DNA of 64,000 nucleotides from Sulfuricaulis sp040901545 (GCF_040901545.1 NZ_JBBDYL010000038.1:1-64000); one strand, 5' to 3'; positions 17,530 to 29,265 are shown, counted from the stretch's first letter. Translations and numbers: made by a program. Notes: generated by a model not told the origin, from the sequence alone.

Positions 17530-18879
17530 TCAAATACCGTAAGCCAGCCGCAACAGCGATATCGGATGTTCCGGTTTTTTACCATTTTTCAGCCCATTTT
17601 CGATTTGATGCCCCGCCATGGGGCAATCGCTTGAATAATGATCCGGACCGGTTTGAGTGACACGATTGACGACAGGTCTGGCAATTTTCATGGATATCTC
17701 GTGGAACTCGCGTTTCACAGCGTAGGTACCGTCGTGGCCGGAACATCGCTCGATGGTCTCAATTTCGGTACCGGGAACGAGGTTCAGAATTTCGCGCGTC
17801 TTGGGTCCGATATTCTGCACGCGCTGATGGCAGGGTACGTGATACGCGATGGTTCCAAGTTCCTTGACGAAATCTTTTTTAAACAGGCCCTCTGCGTTTC
17901 GCAACATCAAATATTCGAATGGATCATATATCGCCTGTTTGACCTTGACCACATCTGGATCGTCCGGAAACATTAGTGGAATTTCCTGCTTGAACATGAG
18001 CACACAAGATGGAACCGGCGCCACGATATCCCATCCCTCACTTACCAGTTTTGCCAGGATGGGAATATTGGCCTCTTTGGCACGTGCCACGGTCTCAAGG
18101 TCTCCCAGCTCAAGCTTCGGCATTCCACAACACTGTTCCTTTTCGACGATCCTTACTGGAATGTCGTTGTGCTCATATACGGCAATGAGGTCTTCGCCTA
18201 TCTGTGGTTCGTTGTAGTTGCCATAACATGTCGAGAACAATACCGCCTTGCCTTTGGTACGTCCGGCGGGTACGGCGGAATTATTATTTCGATTACTGAG
18301 ACGCTTGTTGCGTTTTCGCAATGTCTTGCTGTGGTAAACGGGCAGCAGAGCATCCGGATGAACTCCCAGCACTTTGTCCAGGAACTTGCGAAAGGTGCCG
18401 GATTTGTTCGCGGTATTGACTATTTGAACTACTACCGGAATCCCCGCCAGCTTGCCGATCCTATCTGTGCTGGTAAGTATTTTGTCGCGGGTTTTAACTG
18501 CCCCTTTCTGTAACTTCACAGCCTTGGCACGCAGCATGAGGTGCGGGAAATCGACGTTCCATTCGTGCGGCGGGACGTAAGGACACTTGGTCATGAAGCA
18601 CAGATCGCAGAGATAACAATGATCCACCACCTGCCAATAATCGTTTTTGTTTACTCCATCGACTTCCATGGTGGATGAATTGTCCACAAGATCGAACAAG
18701 GTCGGAAAAGCGTTGCATAGGCTGACGCATCGCCGGCATCCATGGCAGATGTCGAATACGCGCTCGAGCTCCGTCATGAGCGCCGGTTCTTCATAAAACT
18801 CGGGATTGCGCCAGTCTAGGGCATGACGCTTCGGAGCCTGCAGGCTGCCTTCGCGTCGGTCATCACTTGCAGAAGTCAT
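17530..18879 (-). CDS. (Fe-S)-binding oxidoreductase, GlpC/HdrD-like
   Basis: Predicted electron-transfer protein. The N-terminal part carries two ferredoxin-type cluster motifs, CHGCRRCVSLCNAFP and CYLCDLCFMTKCPYVPP. The C-terminal half has CCG-type cysteine domains (KEQCCGMPKLELGD, and ERCSGHDGTY in place of the second CCG). Similar proteins shuttle electrons between quinones, thiols or flavins and partner redox enzymes. It starts 78 bp after rubrerythrin, with AAGGA before its ATG, and abuts the DUF3501 gene. Its likely partner is rubrerythrin, which here lacks its own rubredoxin domain. This last point is inference. Confidence 0.88.
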   Translation of the reverse strand: MTSASDDRREGSLQAPKRHALDWRNPEFYEEPALMTELERVFDICHGCRRCVSLCNAFPTLFDLVDNSSTMEVDGVNKNDYWQVVDHCYLCDLCFMTKCPYVPPHEWNVDFPHLMLRAKAVKLQKGAVKTRDKILTSTDRIGKLAGIPVVVQIVNTANKSGTFRKFLDKVLGVHPDALLPVYHSKTLRKRNKRLSNRNNNSAVPAGRTKGKAVLFSTCYGNYNEPQIGEDLIAVYEHNDIPVRIVEKEQCCGMPKLELGDLETVARAKEANIPILAKLVSEGWDIVAPVPSCVLMFKQEIPLMFPDDPDVVKVKQAIYDPFEYLMLRNAEGLFKKDFVKELGTIAYHVPCHQRVQNIGPKTREILNLVPGTEIETIERCSGHDGTYAVKREFHEISMKIARPVVNRVTQTGPDHYSSDCPMAGHQIENGLKNGKKPEHPISLLRLAYGI

Positions 18880-18957
18880 TCACTATCCTTGGATTGAAAC
18901 CTGCGGCGAACGGGGCCGGTTTTTCGGCCCCGTTGTCGCGCGACGGGTAACTCTGGG

Positions 18958-19380
18958 TTACTTCCCGAGAGTATCCAATGCCTTTTGGAATCGATTGGCA
19001 TGAGAGCGTTCGGCCTTCGCCAGCGTCTCGAACCAGTCGGCGATTTCGTCGAATCCCTCTGAACGTGCCGCCTTGGCCATGCCCGGATACATATCGGTGT
19101 ATTCGTGGGTTTCACCGGCGATGGCGGCCTTCAGATTATCCGAAGTTGCACCGATCGGAAGACCCGTTGCCGGGTCACCGCTTTGTTCGAGATACTCCAG
19201 ATGGCCGTGGGCATGACCGGTCTCACCTTCCGCCGTCGAGCGGAACACTGCGGAAACATCGTTAAAACCTTCAACGTCTGCTTTAGCGGCAAAATAGAGG
19301 TACCGACGGTTGGCCTGGGATTCGCCTGAAAACGCCGCCTTGAGATTTTCTTCCGTCTTGGTTCCTTTAAGATTTTTCAT
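18958..19380 (-). CDS. rbr: rubrerythrin (single ferritin-like domain)
   Basis: Non-haem diiron peroxidase that reduces hydrogen peroxide. The four-helix ferritin-like core shows the metal-ligand pattern ENLKAAFSGE, EGETGHAHGH, IAGETHEY and AKAERSHANR. At 140 residues it ends after the helical bundle, and the usual C-terminal rubredoxin domain (two CxxC) is absent, so an external electron donor is needed. The start at 19380 is chosen for the GGAG eight bases upstream. It is the first gene of the rubrerythrin–Fe-S–DUF3501 unit and has a 5' leader of about 85 bases behind a promoter with a PerR-type box. Confidence 0.93.
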   Translation of the reverse strand: MKNLKGTKTEENLKAAFSGESQANRRYLYFAAKADVEGFNDVSAVFRSTAEGETGHAHGHLEYLEQSGDPATGLPIGATSDNLKAAIAGETHEYTDMYPGMAKAARSEGFDEIADWFETLAKAERSHANRFQKALDTLGK

Positions 19381-19460
19381 GGTTCGCTCCTGTTTCAGAT
19401 ATATCACTACAATTTATGGGAATATTATGAATCCGAGTCGCTTTTTGAATTCAATTTGCT

Positions 19461-19501
19461 AATTTAGAATTATTCTAAATTACTTTGCCACGTCATGTCA
19501 A
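19461..19501 (-). promoter_or_regulatory. promoter with PerR-type operator ahead of rubrerythrin
   Basis: AATTTAGAAT-T-ATTCTAAATT (19461–19481) is a perfect palindrome whose core TTAGAATTATTCTAA fits the PerR box pattern of proteobacteria. On the minus strand, a TTGACA at 19496–19501 and a TAGAAT at 19472–19477 are 18 bases apart, so the -10 lies inside the palindrome. This is the expected geometry for repression relieved by peroxide. No perR gene lies in the window. The motif match is from recollection of the family consensus. Confidence 0.75.
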
Positions 19502-19774
19502 CTCCACGACATACATTGCTTTAAGAAGCCATTCACGCGACGAACGGCAAAGACAAAGGACCGAAGGAATGAGCTATTCTTTAAGCGAGAAAAGCGACAC
19601 ATGGACAGTGCACCCGCAACATCAGGCAGGTCCAGCGTCGTTCTTGCCCGGTTACAAATTCGAATCAGTTTGACCTCAGCAGGTCTGCCAGCATGGATTG
19701 CGAGCAAAGAATGTATTGTAAGGAGCGCGGCGATTTCACCGGGATCGGCTGGAATTACAGGGAGAAAAAATGAT

Positions 19775-19803
19775 TTGGCGTGCCTGGCTATCTACACTAT
19801 ATT
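19775..19803 (+). promoter_or_regulatory. putative sigma-70 promoter for pilB
   Basis: TTGGCG (19775–19780), a 17-base spacer and TATATT (19798–19803) form a reasonable sigma-70 promoter, giving a start of transcription near 19810. No convincing GG-N10-GC sigma-54 pair was found. Confidence 0.45.
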
Positions 19804-19805
19804 TG

Positions 19806-19837
19806 AATGACTCGGTGTAATTACGTAGTGAGTCATT
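19806..19837 (+). promoter_or_regulatory. inverted repeat in the pilB leader
   Basis: The arms AATGACTC (19806–19813) and GAGTCATT (19830–19837) flank a 16-base centre that includes the palindrome GTAATTAC. The repeat starts where transcription from the putative promoter would begin and ends 15 bases before the pilB ATG. No obvious Shine-Dalgarno lies between. It may be an operator or a 5' hairpin. Confidence 0.45.
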
Positions 19838-19852
19838 CCTGAATTCACCATC

Positions 19853-21574
19853 ATGGCTACCGCAAGCACGGCTTCAAATCTCACTGGCCTGGCCCTCAGG
19901 CTGGTTCGTGACAATCTTTTGAGCCCCGCGGACGCGGAACGCATTCAATCGGAAGCGCACAGCAAAAAAACATCATTTGTTACTCAATTGGTTGAAAGTA
20001 AAAAGCTGGACAGTCCGACCATCGCCAAAGTCGCCTCGGAGGATTTTGGAATCCCGTTGTTTGAAATCAGTTCGCTTGATCTGGAAATGGCTCCGGTCAA
20101 GCTGGTGGATGAAAAGATTATCCGCCGCCATCGTGTCATGCCTCTGTTCAAACGGGGTACCAGACTTTTTGTCGGAGTTGCAGATCCGACCAACCTCCAG
20201 GCGCTCGACGAAATCAAATTCCATACGGGTCTGGGCACAGAACCGATTCTGGTCGAGGAATCAAAGCTCGCAGAAATCATCGAAAAAACCCTGGATGCCC
20301 AGGATACCGCCCTCACGGATCTGGCAGGAGATGACAGTCTTGAAAATCTTGAAATCGTCACCGGCGAGGATGAAAGCAACGCTCCTGGCTTGGGTGGCGA
20401 AGAAGGCATTAACGATGCCCCGGTAGTCAAGTTCGTCAACAAGGTACTGATGGATGGAATCAATCGGGGCGCCTCCGATATTCACATCGAACCTTATGAA
20501 AAAGCTTACCGCGTGCGTTATCGACAAGACGGCATCTTGCATGAAGTCGCCAATCCTCCCCTGGCGCTATCGGGCCGTATCGCAGCCCGTCTGAAAATTC
20601 TTTCCAGACTCGATATTGCCGAAAGACGGGTACCGCAGGACGGCCGTATCAAAATGCGAATCTCGAAAAACCGCGCGATTGATTTCCGCGTCAGCACCCT
20701 GCCGACGCTGTGGGGCGAAAAAGTCGTGTTGCGTATTCTTGATCCTTCTTCGGCGTCCCTCGGCGTGGAAAAACTGGGATTTGAAGAAAATCAAAAGCAG
20801 CTTTTTGTCGAGGCCATCAACCGCCCTTACGGCATGGTGCTTGTTACCGGACCAACGGGTAGTGGAAAAACCGTCACGCTCTATACTGCTTTGAACATGC
20901 TTAACACACCCGACAACAATATTTCCACGGTGGAAGATCCTGTTGAAATCAATATGTCGGGCATCAACCAAGTCAATATAAATGAAAAGGCGGGTCTCAA
21001 CTTCGCCTCGGCCCTGCGTGCTTTTCTCCGTCAGGACCCCGATATCATCATGGTCGGCGAGATACGCGATCTTGAAACCGCCGAAATCGCCATCAAGGCG
21101 GCGCAAACGGGCCACATGGTGCTATCCACGCTGCATACGAATGACGCGCCTTCAACACTGACCCGACTCGCCAACATGGGCGTGCCTCCTTTTAATATCG
21201 CATCAGCGGTCAATCTGATCATCGCCCAGCGTCTGGCACGGCGGCTTTGCGCTCATTGCAAGAAGCCAATCGACATTCCAAAACATGCTTTGCTCAAGGC
21301 CGGATACAAGGAAGAAGAATTGAGCGGACTCACGGTTTACAGCGCTGTCGGGTGTGACTCGTGCAACGGGGGATACAAGGGCCGAGTGGGTATTTACCAG
21401 GTCATGCCGGTCACTCCGGAAATCGGCTCCATCATTATGCGCGGGGGCAATCAGCTGGATATCGAACAACAGGCGAAAAAAGAAAATGTTCCCGATCTGC
21501 GACAGGCAGGTTTGAAAAAGGTCAAGGACGGTATCACCAGTCTGGATGAAATCGAACGGGCAACCAACGAGTAA
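19853..21574 (+). CDS. pilB: type IV pilus assembly ATPase
   Basis: Hexameric cytoplasmic ATPase that powers pilus extension. The N-terminal MshEN/GspE-N domain (about 1–150) is followed by the secretion ATPase core with Walker A GPTGSGKT near residue 332, the Asp box (EDPVEINMSGINQVN), the Walker B-like DPDIIMVGEIRD and the His box TLHTNDAPST. A zinc-binding tetracysteine is present (CAHCKK, then CDSCNGGYKGR). The length of 573 fits PilB. It is followed by pilC after three bases and then pilD, as in Pseudomonas, but without pilA upstream. Confidence 0.96.
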   Translation: MATASTASNLTGLALRLVRDNLLSPADAERIQSEAHSKKTSFVTQLVESKKLDSPTIAKVASEDFGIPLFEISSLDLEMAPVKLVDEKIIRRHRVMPLFKRGTRLFVGVADPTNLQALDEIKFHTGLGTEPILVEESKLAEIIEKTLDAQDTALTDLAGDDSLENLEIVTGEDESNAPGLGGEEGINDAPVVKFVNKVLMDGINRGASDIHIEPYEKAYRVRYRQDGILHEVANPPLALSGRIAARLKILSRLDIAERRVPQDGRIKMRISKNRAIDFRVSTLPTLWGEKVVLRILDPSSASLGVEKLGFEENQKQLFVEAINRPYGMVLVTGPTGSGKTVTLYTALNMLNTPDNNISTVEDPVEINMSGINQVNINEKAGLNFASALRAFLRQDPDIIMVGEIRDLETAEIAIKAAQTGHMVLSTLHTNDAPSTLTRLANMGVPPFNIASAVNLIIAQRLARRLCAHCKKPIDIPKHALLKAGYKEEELSGLTVYSAVGCDSCNGGYKGRVGIYQVMPVTPEIGSIIMRGGNQLDIEQQAKKENVPDLRQAGLKKVKDGITSLDEIERATNE

Positions 21575-21577
21575 TTT

Positions 21578-22804
21578 ATGGCTCAAGCCGCGGCAAAAAG
21601 ACCCAAATACGACGCCTTCACATGGGAAGGCGTTGACAAACAGGGAAAGAAAGTAAAAGGCATCATGGAGGCGGCTAGCGTCGCCTACGTGAACGCCACC
21701 TTGCGACGTCAGGGCGTCAATCCCGTTAAGGTGGTGAAACAACGACAGGCCGTCTTCAAATTCAAAAAGAGCATAAAACCAAAAGATATTGCCGTGTTCA
21801 CGCGTCAGCTGGCTACCATGCTGACATCCGGCATACCCATTGCTCAGTCATTTGACATCGTCGGCAAAGGGCATGAAAACCCCTCCATGCAGGAAGTCAT
21901 CCTTTCGATTAAACAGGACGTGGAATCCGGCACCGCCCTGGCCCCGGCACTGGGAAAGTACCCGCTCTATTTCGATGATCTCTACTGTAATCTGGTCCAG
22001 GCCGGGGAGCAGGCAGGTATTCTCGACGGTATTCTGGACAAGGTAGCGACATATAAGGAAAAGATTGAAGCCATCAAGGGGAAAATCAAGTCGGCCCTGT
22101 TTTATCCGACAGCCGTTATCGTTGTCGCCTTTATCATTACCGCGGTATTGCTGGTATTTGTAATTCCACAGTTTGAAAGCCTTTTTGCCGGGTTCGGAGC
22201 CGATTTACCGGCTTTGACAAAAATGGTCATTGATCTATCGCGAGCATTTCAGGAATGGTGGTGGGCAATCATCGGTAGCATTGTGGGTACGGTGGTATTC
22301 CTGAGTTATACCTATAAACGTTCTGAGAAAATGCATCATGCCCTTGATCGGGCATTGCTGCGCATGCCAGTCCTCGGCGAGATCGTAAAGAAAGCCACCA
22401 TCGCGCGTTTTTCACGCACGCTCGCAACCATGTTTGCCGCCGGTGTCCCGCTCGTCGAGGCGTTGGATTCCGTCGCCGGCGCCTCAGGAAACCGGGTTTA
22501 CTATGAAGGCACCATGGCCATCAAAGCCGATGTCACGACGGGCATGCAGCTGCAAACATCGATGAATGCCACTGGGCTTTTTCCCAACATGGTCGTGCAG
22601 ATGGTCGCGATCGGCGAGGAATCCGGTGAGCTTGACAAGATGCTGAGCAAAGTCGCCGATTTCTATGAGCAGGAAGTGGACGACGCCGTGGCGGGTCTTT
22701 CCAGCCTGCTTGAGCCGATCATTATGGCTTTTCTCGGTATTGTTATCGGCGGTCTGGTGGTCGCCATGTATCTGCCCATCTTCAAACTGGCAGCCACTGT
22801 TTAA
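21578..22804 (+). CDS. pilC: type IV pilus inner-membrane platform protein
   Basis: Platform protein that couples PilB and PilT to the pilin fibre. Two GspF-type domains are visible: the first starts near IAVFTRQLATMLTSGIPIAQ, the second near IARFSRTLATMFAAGVPLVE. Hydrophobic membrane segments lie around residues 180–205, 225–250 and at the C-terminus (IIMAFLGIVIGGLVVAMYLP). The length of 408 is typical. Translation is probably coupled to pilB. Confidence 0.96.
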   Translation: MAQAAAKRPKYDAFTWEGVDKQGKKVKGIMEAASVAYVNATLRRQGVNPVKVVKQRQAVFKFKKSIKPKDIAVFTRQLATMLTSGIPIAQSFDIVGKGHENPSMQEVILSIKQDVESGTALAPALGKYPLYFDDLYCNLVQAGEQAGILDGILDKVATYKEKIEAIKGKIKSALFYPTAVIVVAFIITAVLLVFVIPQFESLFAGFGADLPALTKMVIDLSRAFQEWWWAIIGSIVGTVVFLSYTYKRSEKMHHALDRALLRMPVLGEIVKKATIARFSRTLATMFAAGVPLVEALDSVAGASGNRVYYEGTMAIKADVTTGMQLQTSMNATGLFPNMVVQMVAIGEESGELDKMLSKVADFYEQEVDDAVAGLSSLLEPIIMAFLGIVIGGLVVAMYLPIFKLAATV

Positions 22805-22855
22805 CCGCGCTGCGATCCCTACTTTTTGGTTTTATTTTGGGCATAATACCGCCCG

Positions 22856-23740
22856 ATGACCGAAATCCACGCCTTTTTTTCCAGTTATCCTGCCGCGTTT
22901 CCTTGGATTGCCGTACTCTTCGGTCTTGCCGTTGGAAGTTTTGTGAATGTTACCATTTACCGATATCCAGTCATGTTGGATCGCCAGTGGCGCAATCAGT
23001 GTCACGAGCTCTTAAATGCCGGGCAGCAGCCCCCAACGCCTCCTGAGAGATTTGACCTAGCCGTGCCACGTTCGCGTTGTCCGCATTGCGGCCATGCCAT
23101 CAGGCCTTTGGAAAATATTCCCGTTCTCAGTTATCTCTGGCTGAAGGGAAAATGTTCGGCCTGTAAAAAACCGATATCCTGGCGTTATCCTTTTGTTGAA
23201 TTGCTTGCAGGCTGCCTTGCCGGACTGATCGCTTGGCGATTCGGATTCAGTATGGCGGCCCTGGCTGGATTGGTCATTACGTGGAGCCTTATCGCGCTCA
23301 CTTTCATCGACATCGACCGGCAATTGCTGCCCGATGACATCACGTTACCGCTGCTCTGGGCCGGATTACTGTTGAATGTATTTTCCGTTTTCGCGCCGCT
23401 GGCGTCGGCGGTTATCGGCGCCGCGGCCGGCTACACGTCTTTATGGGCCGTATACCAGGTTTTCAAGATGATTACCGGTAAAGAAGGCATGGGGTATGGC
23501 GACTTCAAGCTATTTGCGGTTTTCGGAGCATGGCTGGGATGGCAAAATCTTCCGCTGGTTATTCTTCTGGCTTCCTTTCTCGGGGCCATCATTGGAATTA
23601 CCTTCATGCTTTTTTCCGGTCATGATCGCCGCGTTCCGATTCCCTTCGGGCCATTTCTATGCGTGGCGGGCTGGATCGCACTGATGTGGGGTGACACCCT
23701 TACTCGTTTCTACCTCCAGTTTGCAAGAATTTCCGGTTGA
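22856..23740 (+). CDS. pilD: prepilin peptidase/N-methyltransferase
   Basis: Aspartic membrane protease that cleaves type IV prepilin leaders and N-methylates the new N-terminus. The zinc-binding cytoplasmic loop has two CxxC pairs (CPHCGH and CSACKK). The catalytic aspartates are in FIDIDRQLLPD and in the GMGYGDFKL motif. Six to eight membrane segments are expected over 294 residues. It runs directly into coaE, a common pairing. Confidence 0.96.
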   Translation: MTEIHAFFSSYPAAFPWIAVLFGLAVGSFVNVTIYRYPVMLDRQWRNQCHELLNAGQQPPTPPERFDLAVPRSRCPHCGHAIRPLENIPVLSYLWLKGKCSACKKPISWRYPFVELLAGCLAGLIAWRFGFSMAALAGLVITWSLIALTFIDIDRQLLPDDITLPLLWAGLLLNVFSVFAPLASAVIGAAAGYTSLWAVYQVFKMITGKEGMGYGDFKLFAVFGAWLGWQNLPLVILLASFLGAIIGITFMLFSGHDRRVPIPFGPFLCVAGWIALMWGDTLTRFYLQFARISG

Positions 23741-23751
23741 AGATTGGAAAC

Positions 23752-24360
23752 ATGTTGCGAGTCGGGCTCACCGGCGGTATCGGAAGCGGCAAATCCACTG
23801 TCGCGTCGCTTCTGGCCATGCGCGGAGTCCCGGTCATTGATACCGACGAGATCGCGCGCCGGTTGACGGAACCGGGGGAAGGCGCGCATGACGAGATTAT
23901 ACGATCCTTCGGGAAAGCAATTCTGGATGAAAATAAAAAAATTGACCGGGATAAATTGCGTGAACAGGTCTTCGAAAACATTAATGAGCGTCACCGCCTC
24001 GAGGCCATCCTGCATCCTCGGATTCGCGAAGCGATAGGGAGAAAATTGCCCGAGCTTGATTCTCCGTACTGCATTATTGTTGTACCGCTGCTGGTTGAAT
24101 CCGGTTTCATCGACCTCATCGATCGCGTTCTGGTGGTGGACGTTTCCGAAAGCACCCAGATTCAACGCACCGTGGCGCGCAGCGGATTAAGCGAAGTCGA
24201 AATCCGCAAGATCATGTCCGCGCAAGCCACGCGTGCGCAACGCTTGCAGAAAGCCGATGACGTGATCGATAACAATGATGACAGAAAACGACTCGAGGCT
24301 GAAGTGGAACGTCTGCATCAATGGTACCTCGCCCTGGCAATGACGCAGCAAAGACACTAG
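23752..24360 (+). CDS. coaE: dephospho-CoA kinase
   Basis: Phosphorylates dephospho-CoA at the ribose 3'-OH, the last step of CoA synthesis. The P-loop GLTGGIGSGKST begins at residue 5. The DTDEIAR substrate-binding segment and a PLLVESGF motif follow. The ATG at 23752 is preferred; a TTG at 23737 that would overlap the pilD stop is the alternative. Its TAG stop shares the tetranucleotide CTAG with the stop of the convergent Nudix–ThiE gene. Confidence 0.95.
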   Translation: MLRVGLTGGIGSGKSTVASLLAMRGVPVIDTDEIARRLTEPGEGAHDEIIRSFGKAILDENKKIDRDKLREQVFENINERHRLEAILHPRIREAIGRKLPELDSPYCIIVVPLLVESGFIDLIDRVLVVDVSESTQIQRTVARSGLSEVEIRKIMSAQATRAQRLQKADDVIDNNDDRKRLEAEVERLHQWYLALAMTQQRH

Positions 24361-25370
24361 CTCGATGCGAGCAAAGCCACCGTTTGCTCGATGGAGTCCG
24401 CGCCCCAGATTCCGCTGATCATCGCCAATCCCACCGCTCCCGCCTGCCGTGCCTGTTCCAGATCACGCGCACGCATGCCTCCCAGGGCATACACCGGCAA
24501 CTTCGCGCTGGCACAAAGTTGTGAAAAGATTTTCCATCCGAGGGGCTGTGCCTGGGGGTGTGAAGCGGTTGAACTCACGGGCCCTAAAACAACGAAATCG
24601 ACTCCAAGTTGTGCCGCCCGCGTCAACTCATCAATGTCATGGCACGAAGCCGCCACCCAATAATCGCTCCGCAGGGGACGATTTTGCCCCGCAATTAAAC
24701 GACGGCTGTTGAGATGAACACCGTCTGCGCAGCACTCCGGCACCCATTCCGGTTGCGCATTGATTAAAAGTTTCGCGCCATGACGATGACACATGCCGGC
24801 TGTCTCGCGTGCCATGGCCTTGTAATCCTGGGGAGAAAGTTGCGGTTCGCGCAGCTGTACCAGCCTGGCGCCGGCGATTAATGCCCGTTCAAGTCGGGAA
24901 AGAAACGCTCCATTTCCAAATTGCTTCGAATCGGTAATGAGATAAAGTGAAGGCAATGCGATTCGTTCCAGGATCGGCTGATCTGCATCAGGAAACTCAT
25001 GCCCGGTAAGGTCGTGACAGTGAACCCACTTTGCCTCCTGTCCCTCTTGTCCGTGCGGAATTCCTCGATACTCGGTAACGCGCCAAACATCGAGCAGGAC
25101 ATTTCGGTCGTGATACACATGCCGTGTCTGCAAATAAGGTTGTGCGGCAATCAGGTCAATCCCTACTTCTTCTCTGAGTTCGCGCGTGAGCGCAGCAAAG
25201 GTATTTTCTCCCGGCTCGATTTTACCGCCGGGGAATTCCCACTTCCCTCCCTGATGACTGCCGGGTGCGCGGCGAGAGATAAAAACCTTGTTGCCATCCA
25301 TGAGCAGGCCGACGGCAACGCGCAGGAGCGAATCAGCTCCGGTATTCGGCATTGATACGGACATAATCAT
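24357..25370 (-). CDS. Nudix hydrolase fused to a thiamine-phosphate-synthase-like domain
   Basis: The N-terminal MutT-type Nudix domain has the box GGKIEPGENTFAALTRELREEVGI preceded by WEFP (about residues 20–140). The C-terminal ThiE/TenI-like TIM barrel begins YLITDSKQF and carries QLREPQLS and VLGPVSSTASHP. This Nudix–ThiE architecture is known near secA/argJ in gammaproteobacteria. It probably removes oxidised nucleotides such as 8-oxo-dGTP; the role of the ThiE-like half is unsettled. The start at 25370 overlaps the end of argJ by 38 bases; ATGs at 25364 and 25352 are alternatives. Confidence 0.88.
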   Translation of the reverse strand: MIMSVSMPNTGADSLLRVAVGLLMDGNKVFISRRAPGSHQGGKWEFPGGKIEPGENTFAALTRELREEVGIDLIAAQPYLQTRHVYHDRNVLLDVWRVTEYRGIPHGQEGQEAKWVHCHDLTGHEFPDADQPILERIALPSLYLITDSKQFGNGAFLSRLERALIAGARLVQLREPQLSPQDYKAMARETAGMCHRHGAKLLINAQPEWVPECCADGVHLNSRRLIAGQNRPLRSDYWVAASCHDIDELTRAAQLGVDFVVLGPVSSTASHPQAQPLGWKIFSQLCASAKLPVYALGGMRARDLEQARQAGAVGLAMISGIWGADSIEQTVALLASS

Positions 25371-26553
25371 GTGACAGATCCGAGGTCCAGATGCGCGCGG
25401 TGGCAATCCCGACTCCCAGATCGATGCGAATGAGAATTTCAGGAAGTCGCATGACGGCAATGCCTCTCGCTTCCGTGTAGTCATTATCCGGTGCGCCCTG
25501 ACGTACGACGCAAACATCATTCAGGTGTATCGCCAGTTTGCTGAAATCGAGTCGCTCTACCGGCGCACGCCCGACAGCCGCCAGAATCCGCCCCCAATTC
25601 GGGTCACTGGCGAAAAAAGCGGTTTTTACCAATGGAGAATGCGCAACGGTATAGGCCACTGCAAGGCAATCCGATTCGGTCAGCCCGCCGCGAACTTCAA
25701 CGGTGATGAACTTCGTTGCTCCCTCCGCGTCGCGCACAATGGACTGCGCCAGACCGATGAAAGTCTCTGTCACGGAACCTAGCAGTTTGGCATACGCCTC
25801 TCCCTCCACCCGGTCGATAACCGAATTCCTCGCGAGGCCGGTGGCCATCAACACGCAGGCATCGTTGGTTGACGTGTCGCCATCCACGGTGATGCGATTG
25901 AAAGATTGGTTAACCGCCGTTAACAAACAAGAGTTGAGCACTGCAGGGGTCACCGCCGCATCGGTAGCCACAAATGCCAGCATGGTTGCCATGTCCGGCC
26001 GGATCATGCCAGCTCCTTTGGCAACGCCAGTCAGCAATACCGTTTGTGATCCTAAATTGATTTTCCTTGAACTTCCCTTGGGTACGGTATCGGTCGTCAT
26101 AATGCCGCGCGCTGCTTCTGCCCAGCCGTTTTCATTGAGGTTCATCAGGCAACCTGGCAACCCGGCGACAATTCGCGATACGGGGAGGCGCTCGCCGATG
26201 ATACCCGTAGAAAAAGGAAGAATTTCCTCGGTCCGACAACCCAATTGCCCGGCCAGCGCCGCGCAGCAGGCACGCGCATCTTCAAGCCCAAACGGACCTG
26301 TGCCGGCATTGGCAAAACCCGTATTGATCAGCAGGGCGCGGGGGGGAGCCGTTTCTAGATGATCCCGTGCCACCGTCACGGGTGCCGCACAGAAACGATT
26401 GCGGGTGAAGACGGCTGTCACGTTCGTGCCCGGAGCGCATTCGATCACTACCAGATCAGGCCGATCCGGTTTACGAATCCCGGCCGCGGTTGTCCCCAGT
26501 CGGATGCCCGGGACGGAATCAAGAGGCGGCAATTCGCGCAAGCCGACGGGCAT
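25333..26553 (-). CDS. argJ: bifunctional glutamate N-acetyltransferase/amino-acid acetyltransferase
   Basis: Transfers acetyl from N-acetylornithine to glutamate and can acetylate glutamate from acetyl-CoA, making the arginine pathway cyclic. The autocleavage site is visible (GMIRPDMATMLAFVATDA, nucleophilic Thr after Ala), as is DGDTSTNDA. The C-terminal DYVRINAEYRS is typical. The length of 406 is normal. It starts three bases after the secA stop, so it is probably cotranscribed with secA, an order seen in many gammaproteobacteria. Confidence 0.96.
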   Translation of the reverse strand: MPVGLRELPPLDSVPGIRLGTTAAGIRKPDRPDLVVIECAPGTNVTAVFTRNRFCAAPVTVARDHLETAPPRALLINTGFANAGTGPFGLEDARACCAALAGQLGCRTEEILPFSTGIIGERLPVSRIVAGLPGCLMNLNENGWAEAARGIMTTDTVPKGSSRKINLGSQTVLLTGVAKGAGMIRPDMATMLAFVATDAAVTPAVLNSCLLTAVNQSFNRITVDGDTSTNDACVLMATGLARNSVIDRVEGEAYAKLLGSVTETFIGLAQSIVRDAEGATKFITVEVRGGLTESDCLAVAYTVAHSPLVKTAFFASDPNWGRILAAVGRAPVERLDFSKLAIHLNDVCVVRQGAPDNDYTEARGIAVMRLPEILIRIDLGVGIATARIWTSDLSHDYVRINAEYRS

Positions 26554-26556
26554 GTA

Positions 26557-29265
<2,709 letters not shown>

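Larger units (their letters stand above)
19408..19852. other. divergent intergenic region between rubrerythrin and pilB
   Basis: No gene is supported here. The left part holds the rubrerythrin promoter and PerR-type box. The right part holds a plus-strand promoter and a leader hairpin for pilB. The middle (about 19505–19770) shows nothing I can name. No pilA-like gene is present upstream of pilB. Confidence 0.6.
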
